From: an uncultured Microbacteriaceae bacterium
GTDB lineage: Bacteria > Actinomycetota > Actinomycetes > Actinomycetales > Microbacteriaceae
Length of the DNA stretch: 64,000 nucleotides
Assembly (NCBI GenBank): GCA_947487835.1
Contig: CANKXX010000005.1
Location: forward strand, 248,001 to 312,000
Direction of reading: 5' to 3'
Positions 1 to 8,934 of this stretch are shown piece by piece. A model generated the notes under the pieces. It was not told the DNA's origin and did no database searches. It was given only the letters and a program-made list of their open reading frames with translations. Position 1 is the first letter of the stretch, and the number at the start of each line of letters is the position of its first letter. A program made the translations under genes and the position numbers.

Positions 1-52
1 TGTCGAAGCGACGTGCGTCGACCTCGCGTCCCTTCGACAGGCTCAGGGACCG
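1..52. repeat. Dispersed palindromic repeat unit, cut by the window edge
   Basis: The right arm is CCTTCGACAGGCTCAGGGAC at 31-50. The left arm survives only as TGTCGAAG at the window edge. The spacer between the arms resembles the spacer of the unit at 160-224, so the whole unit is repeated and not only its arms. It lies downstream of the DUF222/HNH gene that ends at 274. Confidence 0.75.
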
Positions 53-159
53 AAAGGGTGCCGCCGATCGGCGCTGGTCGTCTCGAGAGCTTCGCGAGCA
101 ACGACGGAATGCGAGTGGTGCGGTCACAGGATCCGTGATCGTCCCGGAAGCGCTCGTTA

Positions 160-224
160 CGGTCGCTGAGCTTGTCGAAGCGACGCGCGCTGACCTCAAG
201 CCCCTTCGACAGGCTCAGTGACCG
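160..224. repeat. Dispersed palindromic repeat unit, complete copy
   Basis: The left arm GGTCGCTGAGCTTGTCGAAG (161-180) and right arm CTTCGACAGGCTCAGTGACC (204-223) are inverted copies with 18 of 20 positions matching across a 23-nt spacer. The RNA or single strand could fold into a long hairpin. It ends 50 bp past the stop of the DUF222/HNH gene and may also act as its terminator, although no T-run follows. Confidence 0.75.
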
Positions 225-273
225 TGCGGCTGGCACCGCGGCGAGAGGTCGCGTGAGCGATGGCGTGAGCACG

Positions 274-1734
274 TCACCCTCCCGGTGGCGCCGGCTCGGG
301 TGGATGGGCCGGGGCTCGGTCGCGGACGCGGTGGCGGCGGAGGTTCCAGTCCTGGACTGCTCTGCTCTTCGTGGCCAGGTGTCTGCCCTCGCGCGTCGGA
401 CTGATCGATCTTGGTGGAATCAGCGTGTAGTGGCCGCCGGAGCGGGTGATGTCCCAGCCGCGGTTGTGCAGCAGCAGGTGATGGTGCTTGCAGAGCAGCA
501 CTCCGTCGGCGATGTCGGTCTTGCCGTGGTCCCGTTTCCACTGGTTGATGTGGTGCGCCTCGCACCAGGACGGCGGTCTGTCGCAGCCCGGCCACATGCA
601 GCCACCGTCCCGCACGGCTAGGCCGATGCGCTGGCGAGCGGTGAACAGTCGCTGTTCGCGTCCGACGTTCACGCACTGGCCGTCGTCGTCGAGCACCACG
701 GCGATGGTGCCGGTGGCGCACACCTCACGGCGGATCGAATTGATACTCACGGCCTCGCCGGTGTCCTGGATCGAGCCGTGGCCCTCGCCCGTCTGGAGTG
801 ACTCCTTGGTCACGATCACCCGCACTGCCGGCCTGCGAGAGCCGTAGACCTGACCCGGGTCGGCGTCAGCCCCGATCCGGAGGAGTTCCAGGAATCCGTC
901 GGCTGCGAGGCGGCCAGTCGAGCGGGGGTCTTTCGCGATCGCGTCGATCCGTGCCCGGTCCTCCTCCTTGACGAACCTCGGGCCGCCTCGGCGAGGGTTG
1001 GTCAGTTCGTCGAGAACTGAGAGGAGGAATGCGCCCGGCTCGGGTGCGTAGAGGAACCTGCCCTCCACCATGCCGTCCTGCCGCTTCCACGCTGTGAGGT
1101 GTTGCTGTTCGAGCTGGGCCTTCTCGCGGTCGGCCACTTCGGTGTCGTCCAGGTCGTCACGCACTTGCCGTGCCCGGCGGTGCAACTGGCCCGCCGTGAG
1201 GGTCTTTGCGTCATCGGCGAGTTCTGTCGCCGCTTCGCGCAGCGCTTCCGGCGGCACGGTTTCGGTGGGGAGGCCTAGGCCTGCTCGGATGGCGTCCGCC
1301 TGGGCGATCGAAATACGCCCGTCGGTCACGGCGTGGGCGATCGGGGCCTGCCACGGCGTCGGCGGTGCGGGAAGATCCGGGCGCTCGCGCTGGAGGGCCT
1401 CGACCGCATCCGTCTCGGCGAGTATCTTGCCCACCTCCACGATCGACACCGCACCGCCTTTCGTTACTCGCGTCACCGCCTCGACCATCGCCTGAGGCGT
1501 CCGGTAGCCCTCCTGTTGGGCGAGGCCTGCCGAGCCGAGGTCGGTTGACGACCGGCGATCCAGCTCGCCCGCGATCCAGGCGGTGAAGGTGTCGCAGCAC
1601 TGTCTGAGGTCGGCGATAGCGTGCAGCGCGGCGACGAGGTCCTGCTTCGGAAGTGGCGCGAATGCCGCGGGGGAGCTGCCCAGGCGTGCGACGGCATCCG
1701 CAGTGCGGAGGAGTGTCGTCGCCGGGTTTCTCAT
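274..1734 (-). CDS. DUF222 / HNH endonuclease, 13E12-repeat family (copy 1)
   Basis: Protein of 486 aa with an N-terminal DUF222 region (about residues 35-330) and a C-terminal HNH nuclease motif (about 380-430): CMWPGCDRP, then WCEAHHINQW, then LLCKHHHLLLH. The paired Cys and the HH and HHH residues fit a zinc-stabilised HNH fold. The family is highly multicopy in Actinobacteria and includes the REP13E12 elements of Mycobacterium; its biological role is not established. I place the start at 1734 because a TAGAAT -10 element (1742-1747) lies 7 nt upstream and would give a leaderless mRNA, while the alternative ATG at 1743 overlaps that element. Dispersed repeats flank the gene on both sides. 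A second family member lies at 38502-39809. Confidence 0.88.
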   Translation of the reverse strand: MRNPATTLLRTADAVARLGSSPAAFAPLPKQDLVAALHAIADLRQCCDTFTAWIAGELDRRSSTDLGSAGLAQQEGYRTPQAMVEAVTRVTKGGAVSIVEVGKILAETDAVEALQRERPDLPAPPTPWQAPIAHAVTDGRISIAQADAIRAGLGLPTETVPPEALREAATELADDAKTLTAGQLHRRARQVRDDLDDTEVADREKAQLEQQHLTAWKRQDGMVEGRFLYAPEPGAFLLSVLDELTNPRRGGPRFVKEEDRARIDAIAKDPRSTGRLAADGFLELLRIGADADPGQVYGSRRPAVRVIVTKESLQTGEGHGSIQDTGEAVSINSIRREVCATGTIAVVLDDDGQCVNVGREQRLFTARQRIGLAVRDGGCMWPGCDRPPSWCEAHHINQWKRDHGKTDIADGVLLCKHHHLLLHNRGWDITRSGGHYTLIPPRSISPTREGRHLATKSRAVQDWNLRRHRVRDRAPAHPPEPAPPGG

Positions 1735-1741
1735 AGCACAC

Positions 1742-1747
1742 ATTCTA
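1742..1747 (-). promoter_or_regulatory. Leaderless -10 element (TAGAAT) of HNH copy 1
   Basis: TAGAAT on the minus strand is followed by 7 nt and then the ATG at 1734. The same spacing occurs before several other genes in this window. Confidence 0.55.
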
Positions 1748-1837
1748 CCGGATAGAAGGTTTCTTCGATGAAGAACTTCTGCCCTGTGGAGAACTTTCCG
1801 TTCCGCCGTGAGGGCGTGCGGCAGCGAGGTCCGTCGC

Positions 1838-1862
1838 GTCCCTTCGACAGGCTCAGGGACCG
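1838..1862 (+). repeat. Dispersed 25-bp repeat, upstream of HNH copy 1 (proximal)
   Basis: Contains CCTTCGACAGGCTCAGGGAC at 1841-1860, identical over that core to the copies at 31-50 and 39923-39942. It begins 104 bp upstream of the start of HNH copy 1. Confidence 0.85.
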
Positions 1863-1890
1863 TAAGGGCGCCGTCCCGCAGGCATGGCGC

Positions 1891-1915
1891 GTCCCTTCGA
1901 CAGGCTCAGCGACCG
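1891..1915 (+). repeat. Dispersed 25-bp repeat, upstream of HNH copy 1 (distal)
   Basis: Contains CTTCGACAGGCTCAGCGACC and is a direct repeat of 1838-1862, 53 bp further on. The direct pair is mirrored at 39921-39991 upstream of the second HNH gene. Confidence 0.85.
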
Positions 1916-1954
1916 GACGCGCACCGCCCCAGACCGCACACGCGCGGTCGCGGG

Positions 1955-3379
1955 TCAGGCGCGGATGAGTGCGAGCACGGCGTCGCGGACGCGCTCCATC
2001 TGCTCCCGGCTGCCGGCCTCCACGTTCAGGCGGAGCAGGGGCTCCGTGTTCGACGGGCGCACGCTGAACCACCAGAACGGCTCGTCGCCGTGCACGATGC
2101 CGGTCACGGTGAGGCCGTCGAACTCGTCGAACTCCGCGATGCCGGTGTAGGCGTCGACGATCCGCGAGTAGGCCCGGGGCACGTCGTCGACGGTCGAGTT
2201 GATCTCGCCGGACAGCGCGTACGGCGTGAACCGCGCGGACAGCTCGGAGAGCGGGGCCGGCTGCGCGCCGAACTCGGCCAGCAGGTGCATCGCGGCCAGC
2301 ATGCCGTTGTCCGCGCCCCAGAAGTCGCGGAAGTAGTAGTGCGCGGAGTGCTCGCCGCCGAAGATCGCCCCGGTCGCGGCCATCTGGTCCTTGATGAGGG
2401 AGTGCCCGACGCGCGTGCGGACCGCGGTGGCCCCAGCCGCCTCGATCGTCTCGGGGACGACGTTCGAGGTGATGAGGTTGTGCAGCACCGTGATGTCGGC
2501 GTCCGGGTCACTGGCGCGCTCGCGCTGGATCTCCCGCAGGGCGACGATCGCGGCCACCGCCGACGGGGTCACCGCATCCCCGCGCTCGTCGACCACGAAG
2601 CAGCGGTCGGCGTCGCCGTCGAACGCGAGGCCGAGGTCGGCGCCGTGCTCCACGACCGCGCGCTGCAGGTCGACCAGGTTCTTCGGCTCGAGCGGGTTCG
2701 CCTCGTGATTGGGGAAGGTGCCGTCGAGCTCGAAGTACATCGGCACGATCTCGATGGGCAGCGCGGGCAGTCCGGCCTCCGTGCCCAGCACGGCGGGCAC
2801 GGTCAGGCCGCCCATGCCGTTGCCGGCATCGACGACCACGCGGATGGGGCGGATGCCGGACAGGTCGACGAGGGAGCGCAGGTAGGCGGCGTAGTCGCGC
2901 AGCACGTCGAGCCGGCGCTCGGTGCCCGGCGTCTCGACCGAGGGGAGCCCGTTCGCGAGGAACGCCGCCGCGCGATCGCGGATGGCCGCGAGGCCGGTCT
3001 CGAGGCTGATGCCCTGGGCGCCCGCCCGCGAGAACTTGATGCCGTTGTAGGTGGCGGGGTTGTGGCTGGCCGTGAACATCGCCGCGGGTGCGGAAAGGTG
3101 ACCGGACGCGAAATACGTCTCGTCGGTCGAGCAGAGGCCGATCAGGACGACGGATGCGCCGCGGGCGCGCACGCCGCGGGAGAAGGCGGCGGAGAACTCC
3201 GGGGAGGAGTCGCGCATGTCGTGGCCGACCACGATCTCGGTGCCCGCCGCGCCCAGCTCGTCGGCGAACCCGGCGCCGAGCGCCTCGACGACCTCCTCGG
3301 TCAGCGTCTTCCCGACGAGCCCCCGAACGTCATAGGTCTTGACGATGGCGTTCAGGTCCGCGACGGGGTCCGATTTCAT
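1955..3379 (-). CDS. manB: Phosphomannomutase / phosphoglucomutase
   Basis: Cytoplasmic 474-aa alpha-D-phosphohexomutase that interconverts mannose-6-P and mannose-1-P (and perhaps the glucose phosphates), feeding GDP-mannose synthesis. The catalytic serine is in TASHNP (103-108, Ser105), the Mg-binding loop is DGDADR (254-259), the sugar loop is GEHSAHYYF (342-350), and the C-terminal phosphate-binding loop is near RPSNTEP. Its ATG overlaps the stop of the DUF3499 gene (ATGA), so the two are translationally coupled. The order manB, DUF3499, divergent zincin-like gene, then whiB2 nearby matches the Mycobacterium Rv3257c-Rv3260c region. The partner isomerase manA lies at 16268-17545. Phosphoglucomutase specificity cannot be excluded. 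Confidence 0.93.
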   Translation of the reverse strand: MKSDPVADLNAIVKTYDVRGLVGKTLTEEVVEALGAGFADELGAAGTEIVVGHDMRDSSPEFSAAFSRGVRARGASVVLIGLCSTDETYFASGHLSAPAAMFTASHNPATYNGIKFSRAGAQGISLETGLAAIRDRAAAFLANGLPSVETPGTERRLDVLRDYAAYLRSLVDLSGIRPIRVVVDAGNGMGGLTVPAVLGTEAGLPALPIEIVPMYFELDGTFPNHEANPLEPKNLVDLQRAVVEHGADLGLAFDGDADRCFVVDERGDAVTPSAVAAIVALREIQRERASDPDADITVLHNLITSNVVPETIEAAGATAVRTRVGHSLIKDQMAATGAIFGGEHSAHYYFRDFWGADNGMLAAMHLLAEFGAQPAPLSELSARFTPYALSGEINSTVDDVPRAYSRIVDAYTGIAEFDEFDGLTVTGIVHGDEPFWWFSVRPSNTEPLLRLNVEAGSREQMERVRDAVLALIRA

Positions 3380-3597
3380 GCCCCAAAACCTACATCACCC
3401 ATGACGACGTGCCGGACGATCTGCCAGCCCTGCGGGGCGGAGAGGCGCTCGGCGTGCTTGTCGCACAGGTCGTAGCTGTGCGGCTCGGCTTTCGTGCTGA
3501 GCGGGCCGAGCACGGCCATCGAATCGGCGTAGACGTAGGTGAGGGTTGTCGTCGCGTAGTGGGCGCAGGCGACGCGGGAGCACGGCCGATTGATCAT
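3376..3597 (-). CDS. DUF3499 family small zinc-ribbon-like protein
   Basis: A 73-aa protein of unknown function that is conserved next to manB across Actinobacteria. Cys6 and Cys11 near the N-terminus and Cys45 with His48 (CDKH) could form one metal site; this is inferred from spacing only. The ATG is preceded by the purine-rich GGGGGAGAA and a possible -10 element TATGGT (3607-3612, minus strand). Its stop overlaps the manB start by 4 bp, so the two probably form one transcript. Confidence 0.85.
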   Translation of the reverse strand: MINRPCSRVACAHYATTTLTYVYADSMAVLGPLSTKAEPHSYDLCDKHAERLSAPQGWQIVRHVVMGDVGFGA

Positions 3598-3724
3598 TTC
3601 TCCCCCACCATACCCACGGATGCGCGCGCACCCGGGAGGCGTGCGGGCGTGCGGGCACTTCGGCGCCGCCGCCTCCCCGTTCCCCCGCCGCGGTGCCGAG
3701 GGTGCCGGTGTCGGCGCGCGCGCC

Positions 3725-3730
3725 TACCAT
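3725..3730 (+). promoter_or_regulatory. Leaderless -10 element (TACCAT) of the zincin-like gene
   Basis: TACCAT, then GGGGTC (6 nt), then ATG at 3737. This supports the downstream start over the in-frame ATG at 3590. Confidence 0.5.
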
Positions 3731-3736
3731 GGGGTC

Positions 3737-4186
3737 ATGGCCCGATCCCGGCGCAGCGCCACCGCTGCCGTTCCCTCCGTTCGCGGCTCGTACCGCGACC
3801 GGCACGGTCGCGGCATGCGCTCCTCCGTCGCGGGCCCGCACCTGCCGATGCTGCGCAGCCGCATCGACCTGTTCGAGATGACGGTCGCGGCGACGGCGGA
3901 GTACCTGCGCGGTGCCTGGCCCGACGAGCTGGCCGACGTGCGCTTCGAGGTCGGCGCGCTCCCGCTCGCGCTGCGGGGCCCCGACGGTATCGACCGGTGG
4001 AGCGTGTCGCACGAGCAGCGCCGCATTGTGCTCTACCGCCTGCCCATCGAGCGGCTGGCCCGCCTGCACCGCCACGACGAGATCCACCTGCGCATGCTCA
4101 TCGAGAGCTGCGTGCTCCGGGCCGTCGCCGAGCTGCTCGGCAAGGACCCCTGGGACCTCGCACCCGACCGGTTCCGCCACTTCTAG
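3737..4186 (+). CDS. Zincin-like metallopeptidase family protein (Rv3259 type)
   Basis: A 149-aa protein divergently transcribed from the DUF3499-manB pair. It belongs by context and sequence to the family usually labelled metallopeptidase (zincin-like) that sits beside DUF3499 and whiB2. No HExxH zinc motif is visible: the equivalent region reads RHDEIHLRMLIESCVL, followed by the conserved-looking DPWDLAPDRF near the C-terminus. Catalytic activity is therefore doubtful. The start at 3737 is chosen because a TACCAT -10 element lies 6 nt upstream; starting at 3590 would add a low-complexity, arginine/glycine-rich stretch. The function is unknown. Confidence 0.8.
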   Translation: MARSRRSATAAVPSVRGSYRDRHGRGMRSSVAGPHLPMLRSRIDLFEMTVAATAEYLRGAWPDELADVRFEVGALPLALRGPDGIDRWSVSHEQRRIVLYRLPIERLARLHRHDEIHLRMLIESCVLRAVAELLGKDPWDLAPDRFRHF

Positions 4187-4274
4187 GCGCCGCGACCGGG
4201 CTCGCTGTCGCCCCGAGCAGGCCGCTACCCGAGACGGGCCGCAGCCGAAGCAGCGTCACGCCGCCGCGGGCGCC

Positions 4275-5801
4275 CTAGGGGTAGACGCGCAGCGGGCTCG
4301 CCGAGGGGTTGCCCGGGTTGATCGGGAACGCCGACAGCTGGCCGTCGCCGAGGAACGTCACCGAGCCGAACAGCGGGTCCGCCGAGGCCAGTCGGTACAC
4401 GGTGCCGGCGGTCACCTGGGCGCTCACGGGAGCACCCGCGGGAACGTCGACGACGATCTCGGTCGCCCCCGGCGCCGCCGGCGCGACGGGCGTCAGCACG
4501 GCCTGGGTCGTGGACTCCCCGAGGTTGAGCAGGTGCACGCGCGGGTCCGGGCCCTGCGGCACCGCGACCAGAGTCTCGTCCGAGACGGGTCCGGACGGCG
4601 CGGCGAACCAGGCGAGGTCGATGCCGGTCGGGCCGCCCCCCGTGCTCGACCGCGCGCTCGCGACGATCGGCACGCTCGACTCGACGGTCACGGTGTACAG
4701 ACCCTCCGCGAGGTCCTCGGTGAAGGGGATGTCCGTGACCCGGCCGGCCGTCGCCTCGAAGGGGAAGGACAGACCGGTGCCCGCGGACCCGACCTCGGCG
4801 CGGACGCCGATGGTGAGCACGGCGTCGTCGTCGCCCGGCACGAACACGCGGAGGGCGGTCTCGGTGTCCGATCCCTCGCTCTCCGGGAGGGGCGCCGCAC
4901 CGGCCCCCGCTCCCCCGGCGGCGGCGTCGCCCCCCGCCGCAGGCGGCGCGGCCGGATCGGCCGTCGCGTCACCCGCGGCGGCGGACACGCGCAGCCCGGG
5001 CAGCACCTGAGTGAGGCCCGGACCCGCCGTCGCGCCGGTCAGCTCGACGCCGCCGGGCTCGAGGCCGCGGACGACGCTGGACTGGAGCGCCGCGACGACC
5101 TGACCGCCGGTGCTCTGCACGCGCACGACGGGCGACGCGATGTCGGGCGCCAGACCGGCGAGCGGGATGACCCGCTGGGCGCCGGCGACGATGGAGATGC
5201 CGGCGGAACCCGGGGCGCTCACGGGCCCCTCCTCACCGAAGATGGTGAGGTCGACCGTCGCCGTGACGGCCGACGGGTTGCTGAGCAGCAGGATGGTCGT
5301 GCGTCCCACGACGGTGGAGCCCGCGGCCAGCCAGGTGTCGCTCCCGGTCTCGGCGCAGGCGGTCGCCGAGAAGCCGACGGTCTCGCCGGCGTTCACGACC
5401 TGGGACTGCGCGCCCGCGAGCAGCAGGGTCTCACCGGACTCCGCGCCCGGGGCCGCGAGCACGAAGGGCGACCCGTCCGGCCCGCCCTCGGAGGCGACGT
5501 CGGGCACCTCGATACGGCTCACCGCCGGACCCTCCCCGGTCGAGGTTCCCGCGGTCGCGCTCGGTGAGGCGAGGAAGGACGTGGCGGTGGCGCTGCCGCC
5601 CGCACCGATCCCGATCAGGCCACCGGGGCACAGGCGCTGCTGACCTGTCGCCTCGGGGGTGATAAGGGAGGACGGCGGGGTGCGGTCGACGGCGGGCAGG
5701 GGCAGCATGGTGCCCGCGGCCACGACGCCGCCGAGAAGGGCGAGGCCGAGCACTCCGCCGCCGATGCGGGCGCCGCGGCGCAGACGCACGTGCTCAGTCA
5801 T
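4275..5801 (-). CDS. DUF5719 family protein, single-span exported domain
   Basis: A 508-aa protein with a short cytoplasmic N-terminus rich in Arg, one membrane segment (about residues 13-36), and a large Ala/Gly/Thr/Val-rich extracytoplasmic region that looks all-beta. The family has no assigned function. Its start overlaps the end of the large glycosyltransferase gene by 8 bp, so the two are almost certainly co-translated and likely act together at the cell surface. The residues around 290-320 are an Ala/Gly/Pro-rich linker. Confidence 0.82.
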   Translation of the reverse strand: MTEHVRLRRGARIGGGVLGLALLGGVVAAGTMLPLPAVDRTPPSSLITPEATGQQRLCPGGLIGIGAGGSATATSFLASPSATAGTSTGEGPAVSRIEVPDVASEGGPDGSPFVLAAPGAESGETLLLAGAQSQVVNAGETVGFSATACAETGSDTWLAAGSTVVGRTTILLLSNPSAVTATVDLTIFGEEGPVSAPGSAGISIVAGAQRVIPLAGLAPDIASPVVRVQSTGGQVVAALQSSVVRGLEPGGVELTGATAGPGLTQVLPGLRVSAAAGDATADPAAPPAAGGDAAAGGAGAGAAPLPESEGSDTETALRVFVPGDDDAVLTIGVRAEVGSAGTGLSFPFEATAGRVTDIPFTEDLAEGLYTVTVESSVPIVASARSSTGGGPTGIDLAWFAAPSGPVSDETLVAVPQGPDPRVHLLNLGESTTQAVLTPVAPAAPGATEIVVDVPAGAPVSAQVTAGTVYRLASADPLFGSVTFLGDGQLSAFPINPGNPSASPLRVYP

Positions 5802-8800
5802 CGTTCCCCCTCCCGGTCCCGCTGGTCACCTCGGGCCGCTGGACCCCGAGCACAGGCGGAACGTCGTCGACCTGCGGGATGTCGCCGATCTCCTCGGGCT
5901 CGAGCGCCTGGCCCGTCGGCTCGTCGACGTAGACGTCGAGCACGCTGTCGTCGTCCCCGCGCGGGGCGTCGTCGTCCGCCCGGGTGTCGGCGTCGACCGT
6001 GCGCCGCCGCACCTCGGGCAGCGGGCGCCCGCTCGCCGCGAGGCCGCCCGTGGGGATGGCGAGCAGCAGGGTGAGCCCGAAGACGAGCGCCTGCACGGCG
6101 AGCACGCCGACGCCGATCGGGGTGTCCGTGTTGCCGGGCTCCTCCGGCCAGGTGCCCGGCAGCTCGTCCGCGGCCGGGTAGCGCCAGAGCACGCCGGAGG
6201 TCGTGTCACCGACGCGGGTGAGGAGCGGGTTCTCGTCGAGGGCCGCCGAGACGCGTGCCTCGACCTGGTCGGCCTCGCGCGGGTCCGACCGGCCGGTGAG
6301 GGACGTGGGCTCGAGCAGCACGAAGCCGATGCGCAGGTCGTCCAGCTCGGGCGACGCGTCGAAGCCGCTGCGCGAGCCGAGGTTGACGGCGAGGAAGCCG
6401 AGCCGGCGGTCGCCCGCACCCTCCTCTGTGGCGGTGTGGGCGAGCGTCGTCTGCTCGTCGAGGGTGTCGCCGGATCCGCGCTGCAGCTCGGCGGCGAGCC
6501 CGCCGTCACGGGTCGGCCGGAGCACAAGGGTGCCGATGCCCGGGCGGGCGACGGCCTCCGCGGTCACGAATGCGGGGAGGGTGCGTCCGTCGCTCGCCCG
6601 CACGACGGAGGTGCCGAGCACGGGAGCGAGGAGGACGGGCAGCACGAGCACGAGCACCCCCGCGGCGGCGACGAGGGCGGGGGCGACCGCCCCCCTCCGC
6701 ACGGCGCCGAGGGTGAGTACGGCTGCGCCGACGAGGCCGAGCCAGGCGAGGCTGAGCGCGGCGCCCGGCCAGACGGCGACGGCGTCCGACCCGGTGAAGG
6801 ACACGAAGAGCCGGCTGGCGAGCACGGCGGCGGCGAAACCGAGCACCGCGATGACGAGCCCGACGATCCCGCGCCCGGCGCCGGGGAGCACGAGCGCGGC
6901 GAGGGCGACGAGCACGAGCGGCGCGATCAGGACGGTGCCGAGCACGGCGCCGTCCGCTCCGCCGAGGCCGACGCCGCTGAGCAGGTCGGCGAGGTGGGCG
7001 GGCATCCCGGCGGGGTAGCCGAGCGCGAGGGACCAGCCGTTGCCGGGCCGGAACGCGGTAGGAACGCCCGGGTCGGCCAGGAGCGCGAGCCAGTCCCCCC
7101 GGGTCGCGTGGAACCACGCGAGCGGGGCGAAGAGCGCGGCCAGCGGCACGGGGACGAGGAGGATGCGCAGGAAGCGGCGGCCGCCGGCGGCCAGGGCGAG
7201 GAGCCAGACCACGAGCAGCGGGGGGATGAGGGAGGGCGCGGCGGCGCCGATCGCGGCGAACAGGAGCGCGGTCGCGGCGGACGCGCTCCAGGAGCGCGAC
7301 GCGACGAGCCCGGCGAAGAACAGCCACGGCAGCATCAGGTGGGCGAGCACGGCGGAGAGCCGGCCGGTCTGCAGCGCGACGAGGAACGACGGCGCGAGCA
7401 CCCAGAGCAGCGCCGCTAGGGCCCGCAGCCACGGGCGCGCGGTGAGCCGGGTCGCGGTGAACCAGGCGCCCAGCGCGGCGAGCGGGAGGGCGGAGAGGAA
7501 CAGGTAGACGACGATGCTCGACGGCTCCCAGAAGGTGAGGGTGCCGAGCACCGCGAGGAGGGCGGCGAAGGGGTCTGCGGGACCGACGAGGCCGATGGCG
7601 GTGTCGCGGTAGCCGTACCCGACGTGCGACCACAGCTCCTGGACGGTGGGGCTCAGCGGCAGGAGCGGCCCGCCCCGCACCGCTGTAGTCCCGAGCAGCG
7701 GCGCGAACAGTACCGCGGCGAGCACGATGCCGCCGAGCACGACCCAGGCGCCGCCGGTGGAGAAGAACGCGATGCCGTGCGACCGCACGGCGTGCGCCGC
7801 TCGGTACTGCTCGCGGGCCAGCATCCGGCGCCGTCGTCCCGCCGTGAGCGGCTGCCGCAGGGGCGCGATGGCGGACCAGCCGACGATCCTGTGATCCGCG
7901 ATGCGCCGACGCGCGGCCGACACGCTGCGCCCGGAGAACGCGACCGCCAGGGCGGCCCGCACCTCGCCCGGCGCGGCGGTCGGGTGCTTGCGGATCATCT
8001 GCAGCAGCGCGCGGAGCACGCCGAGCGGAAGAAGGGACAGCCAGTGCACGACCACCATCACCGCGGGGGCATACGCCAGCCTGCGGTGGAGCTGCGCCGT
8101 GCGGGCGAGCCGGACCCGCCGTCGGCGGGGCGTGCGGGCGCCGAGGTGCGCGGTCCCCGGCGCGCGCTCGCCCGCCGAGGCGATGCGCGCGGACGGCACG
8201 AGCTGCACGCGGTGCCCGGCGAGGCGCACCCGGACGCAGAAGTCGAGGGCGTCGTCGACGGCGGGCAGGCCCGGGTCGAACCCGCCGAGCTGCCGCCACA
8301 GCCGGTGGCGCACGAGCATGCCGCCCGCGGCCACGGCGAGCACGTCGCTCAGGTTGTCGTGCTGGGCCTGGTCGAGCTCGCCGTCGATGATCGGCACGGA
8401 TGCGCCGAGGGTCGTGATCGTCTCGCCGAACTCGTGGATGTACGCGGGGTCGTCCCAGGACATCTGCTTCGGTCCGGCGACGGCCACGGAGGGCGCGACC
8501 TCGACGGCGCCGAGGAGGGCGGCGAGCGCGTCGGGGTCGGGGGCGTTGTCCGCGGCCAGCAGCCACAGCCACTCGTTGTCCGACTCCGGCTGACCGGCGA
8601 CGCGCACGGCGGCCTCGATCGCCGCACCGAACGACAGGGTGCGGGGCGCCGAGAGCACCTGCACGGAGGGGAACGACGCCAGCAGGTCAGCGGACGAGTC
8701 GGCCGACTCCAGGTCGACGGCGATGAGCCGGTCGACGGGACGGGTCTGCGCCGCGAGGGCCTCGAGGGTTCGGGGAAGGTGCGAGGCCGCGTCGTGAGCG

Positions 8801-8829
8801 ACGAGGATTGCAGTGACTCTGGGACGCAT
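5794..8829 (-). CDS. Large membrane glycosyltransferase: GT2 domain fused to a polytopic region
   Basis: A 1011-aa protein. Residues 1 to about 260 form a family 2 glycosyltransferase domain (start MRPRVTAILVAHD, acidic LLAADNAPDPDAL around 92-104, which lines up with the DxD region). From about residue 350 there are many hydrophobic segments as in GT-C or mannosyltransferase-like membrane proteins, then an extracytoplasmic segment, a last membrane span near 890-915, and an acidic cytoplasmic tail. The arrangement suggests a cell-envelope polymer or protein glycosyltransferase. The gene lies between whiB2 and the DUF5719 gene and overlaps the latter by 8 bp. The substrate is unknown. Confidence 0.87.
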   Translation of the reverse strand: MRPRVTAILVAHDAASHLPRTLEALAAQTRPVDRLIAVDLESADSSADLLASFPSVQVLSAPRTLSFGAAIEAAVRVAGQPESDNEWLWLLAADNAPDPDALAALLGAVEVAPSVAVAGPKQMSWDDPAYIHEFGETITTLGASVPIIDGELDQAQHDNLSDVLAVAAGGMLVRHRLWRQLGGFDPGLPAVDDALDFCVRVRLAGHRVQLVPSARIASAGERAPGTAHLGARTPRRRRVRLARTAQLHRRLAYAPAVMVVVHWLSLLPLGVLRALLQMIRKHPTAAPGEVRAALAVAFSGRSVSAARRRIADHRIVGWSAIAPLRQPLTAGRRRRMLAREQYRAAHAVRSHGIAFFSTGGAWVVLGGIVLAAVLFAPLLGTTAVRGGPLLPLSPTVQELWSHVGYGYRDTAIGLVGPADPFAALLAVLGTLTFWEPSSIVVYLFLSALPLAALGAWFTATRLTARPWLRALAALLWVLAPSFLVALQTGRLSAVLAHLMLPWLFFAGLVASRSWSASAATALLFAAIGAAAPSLIPPLLVVWLLALAAGGRRFLRILLVPVPLAALFAPLAWFHATRGDWLALLADPGVPTAFRPGNGWSLALGYPAGMPAHLADLLSGVGLGGADGAVLGTVLIAPLVLVALAALVLPGAGRGIVGLVIAVLGFAAAVLASRLFVSFTGSDAVAVWPGAALSLAWLGLVGAAVLTLGAVRRGAVAPALVAAAGVLVLVLPVLLAPVLGTSVVRASDGRTLPAFVTAEAVARPGIGTLVLRPTRDGGLAAELQRGSGDTLDEQTTLAHTATEEGAGDRRLGFLAVNLGSRSGFDASPELDDLRIGFVLLEPTSLTGRSDPREADQVEARVSAALDENPLLTRVGDTTSGVLWRYPAADELPGTWPEEPGNTDTPIGVGVLAVQALVFGLTLLLAIPTGGLAASGRPLPEVRRRTVDADTRADDDAPRGDDDSVLDVYVDEPTGQALEPEEIGDIPQVDDVPPVLGVQRPEVTSGTGRGNDD

Positions 8830-8934
8830 CGGCTTCGACTTTAGACGGGGCTACCTGCGTGGCACCCAGGCGACCCGGCGAGTTCGGAACAGCGCGCGGC
8901 GGCGACGCGGGCCGGATCGAGGCCGGCCGGACGG

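Noticed and set aside
1808-3475. Long + strand open frame opposite manB
   Set aside because: It is the complementary frame of manB, with Arg/Gly/Val-rich composition and no domain; manB has full catalytic motifs.
5659-7419. Long + strand frame opposite the large glycosyltransferase
   Set aside because: Gly/Glu/Arg-rich translation without domains; the minus strand carries the GT2 gene with proper motifs.
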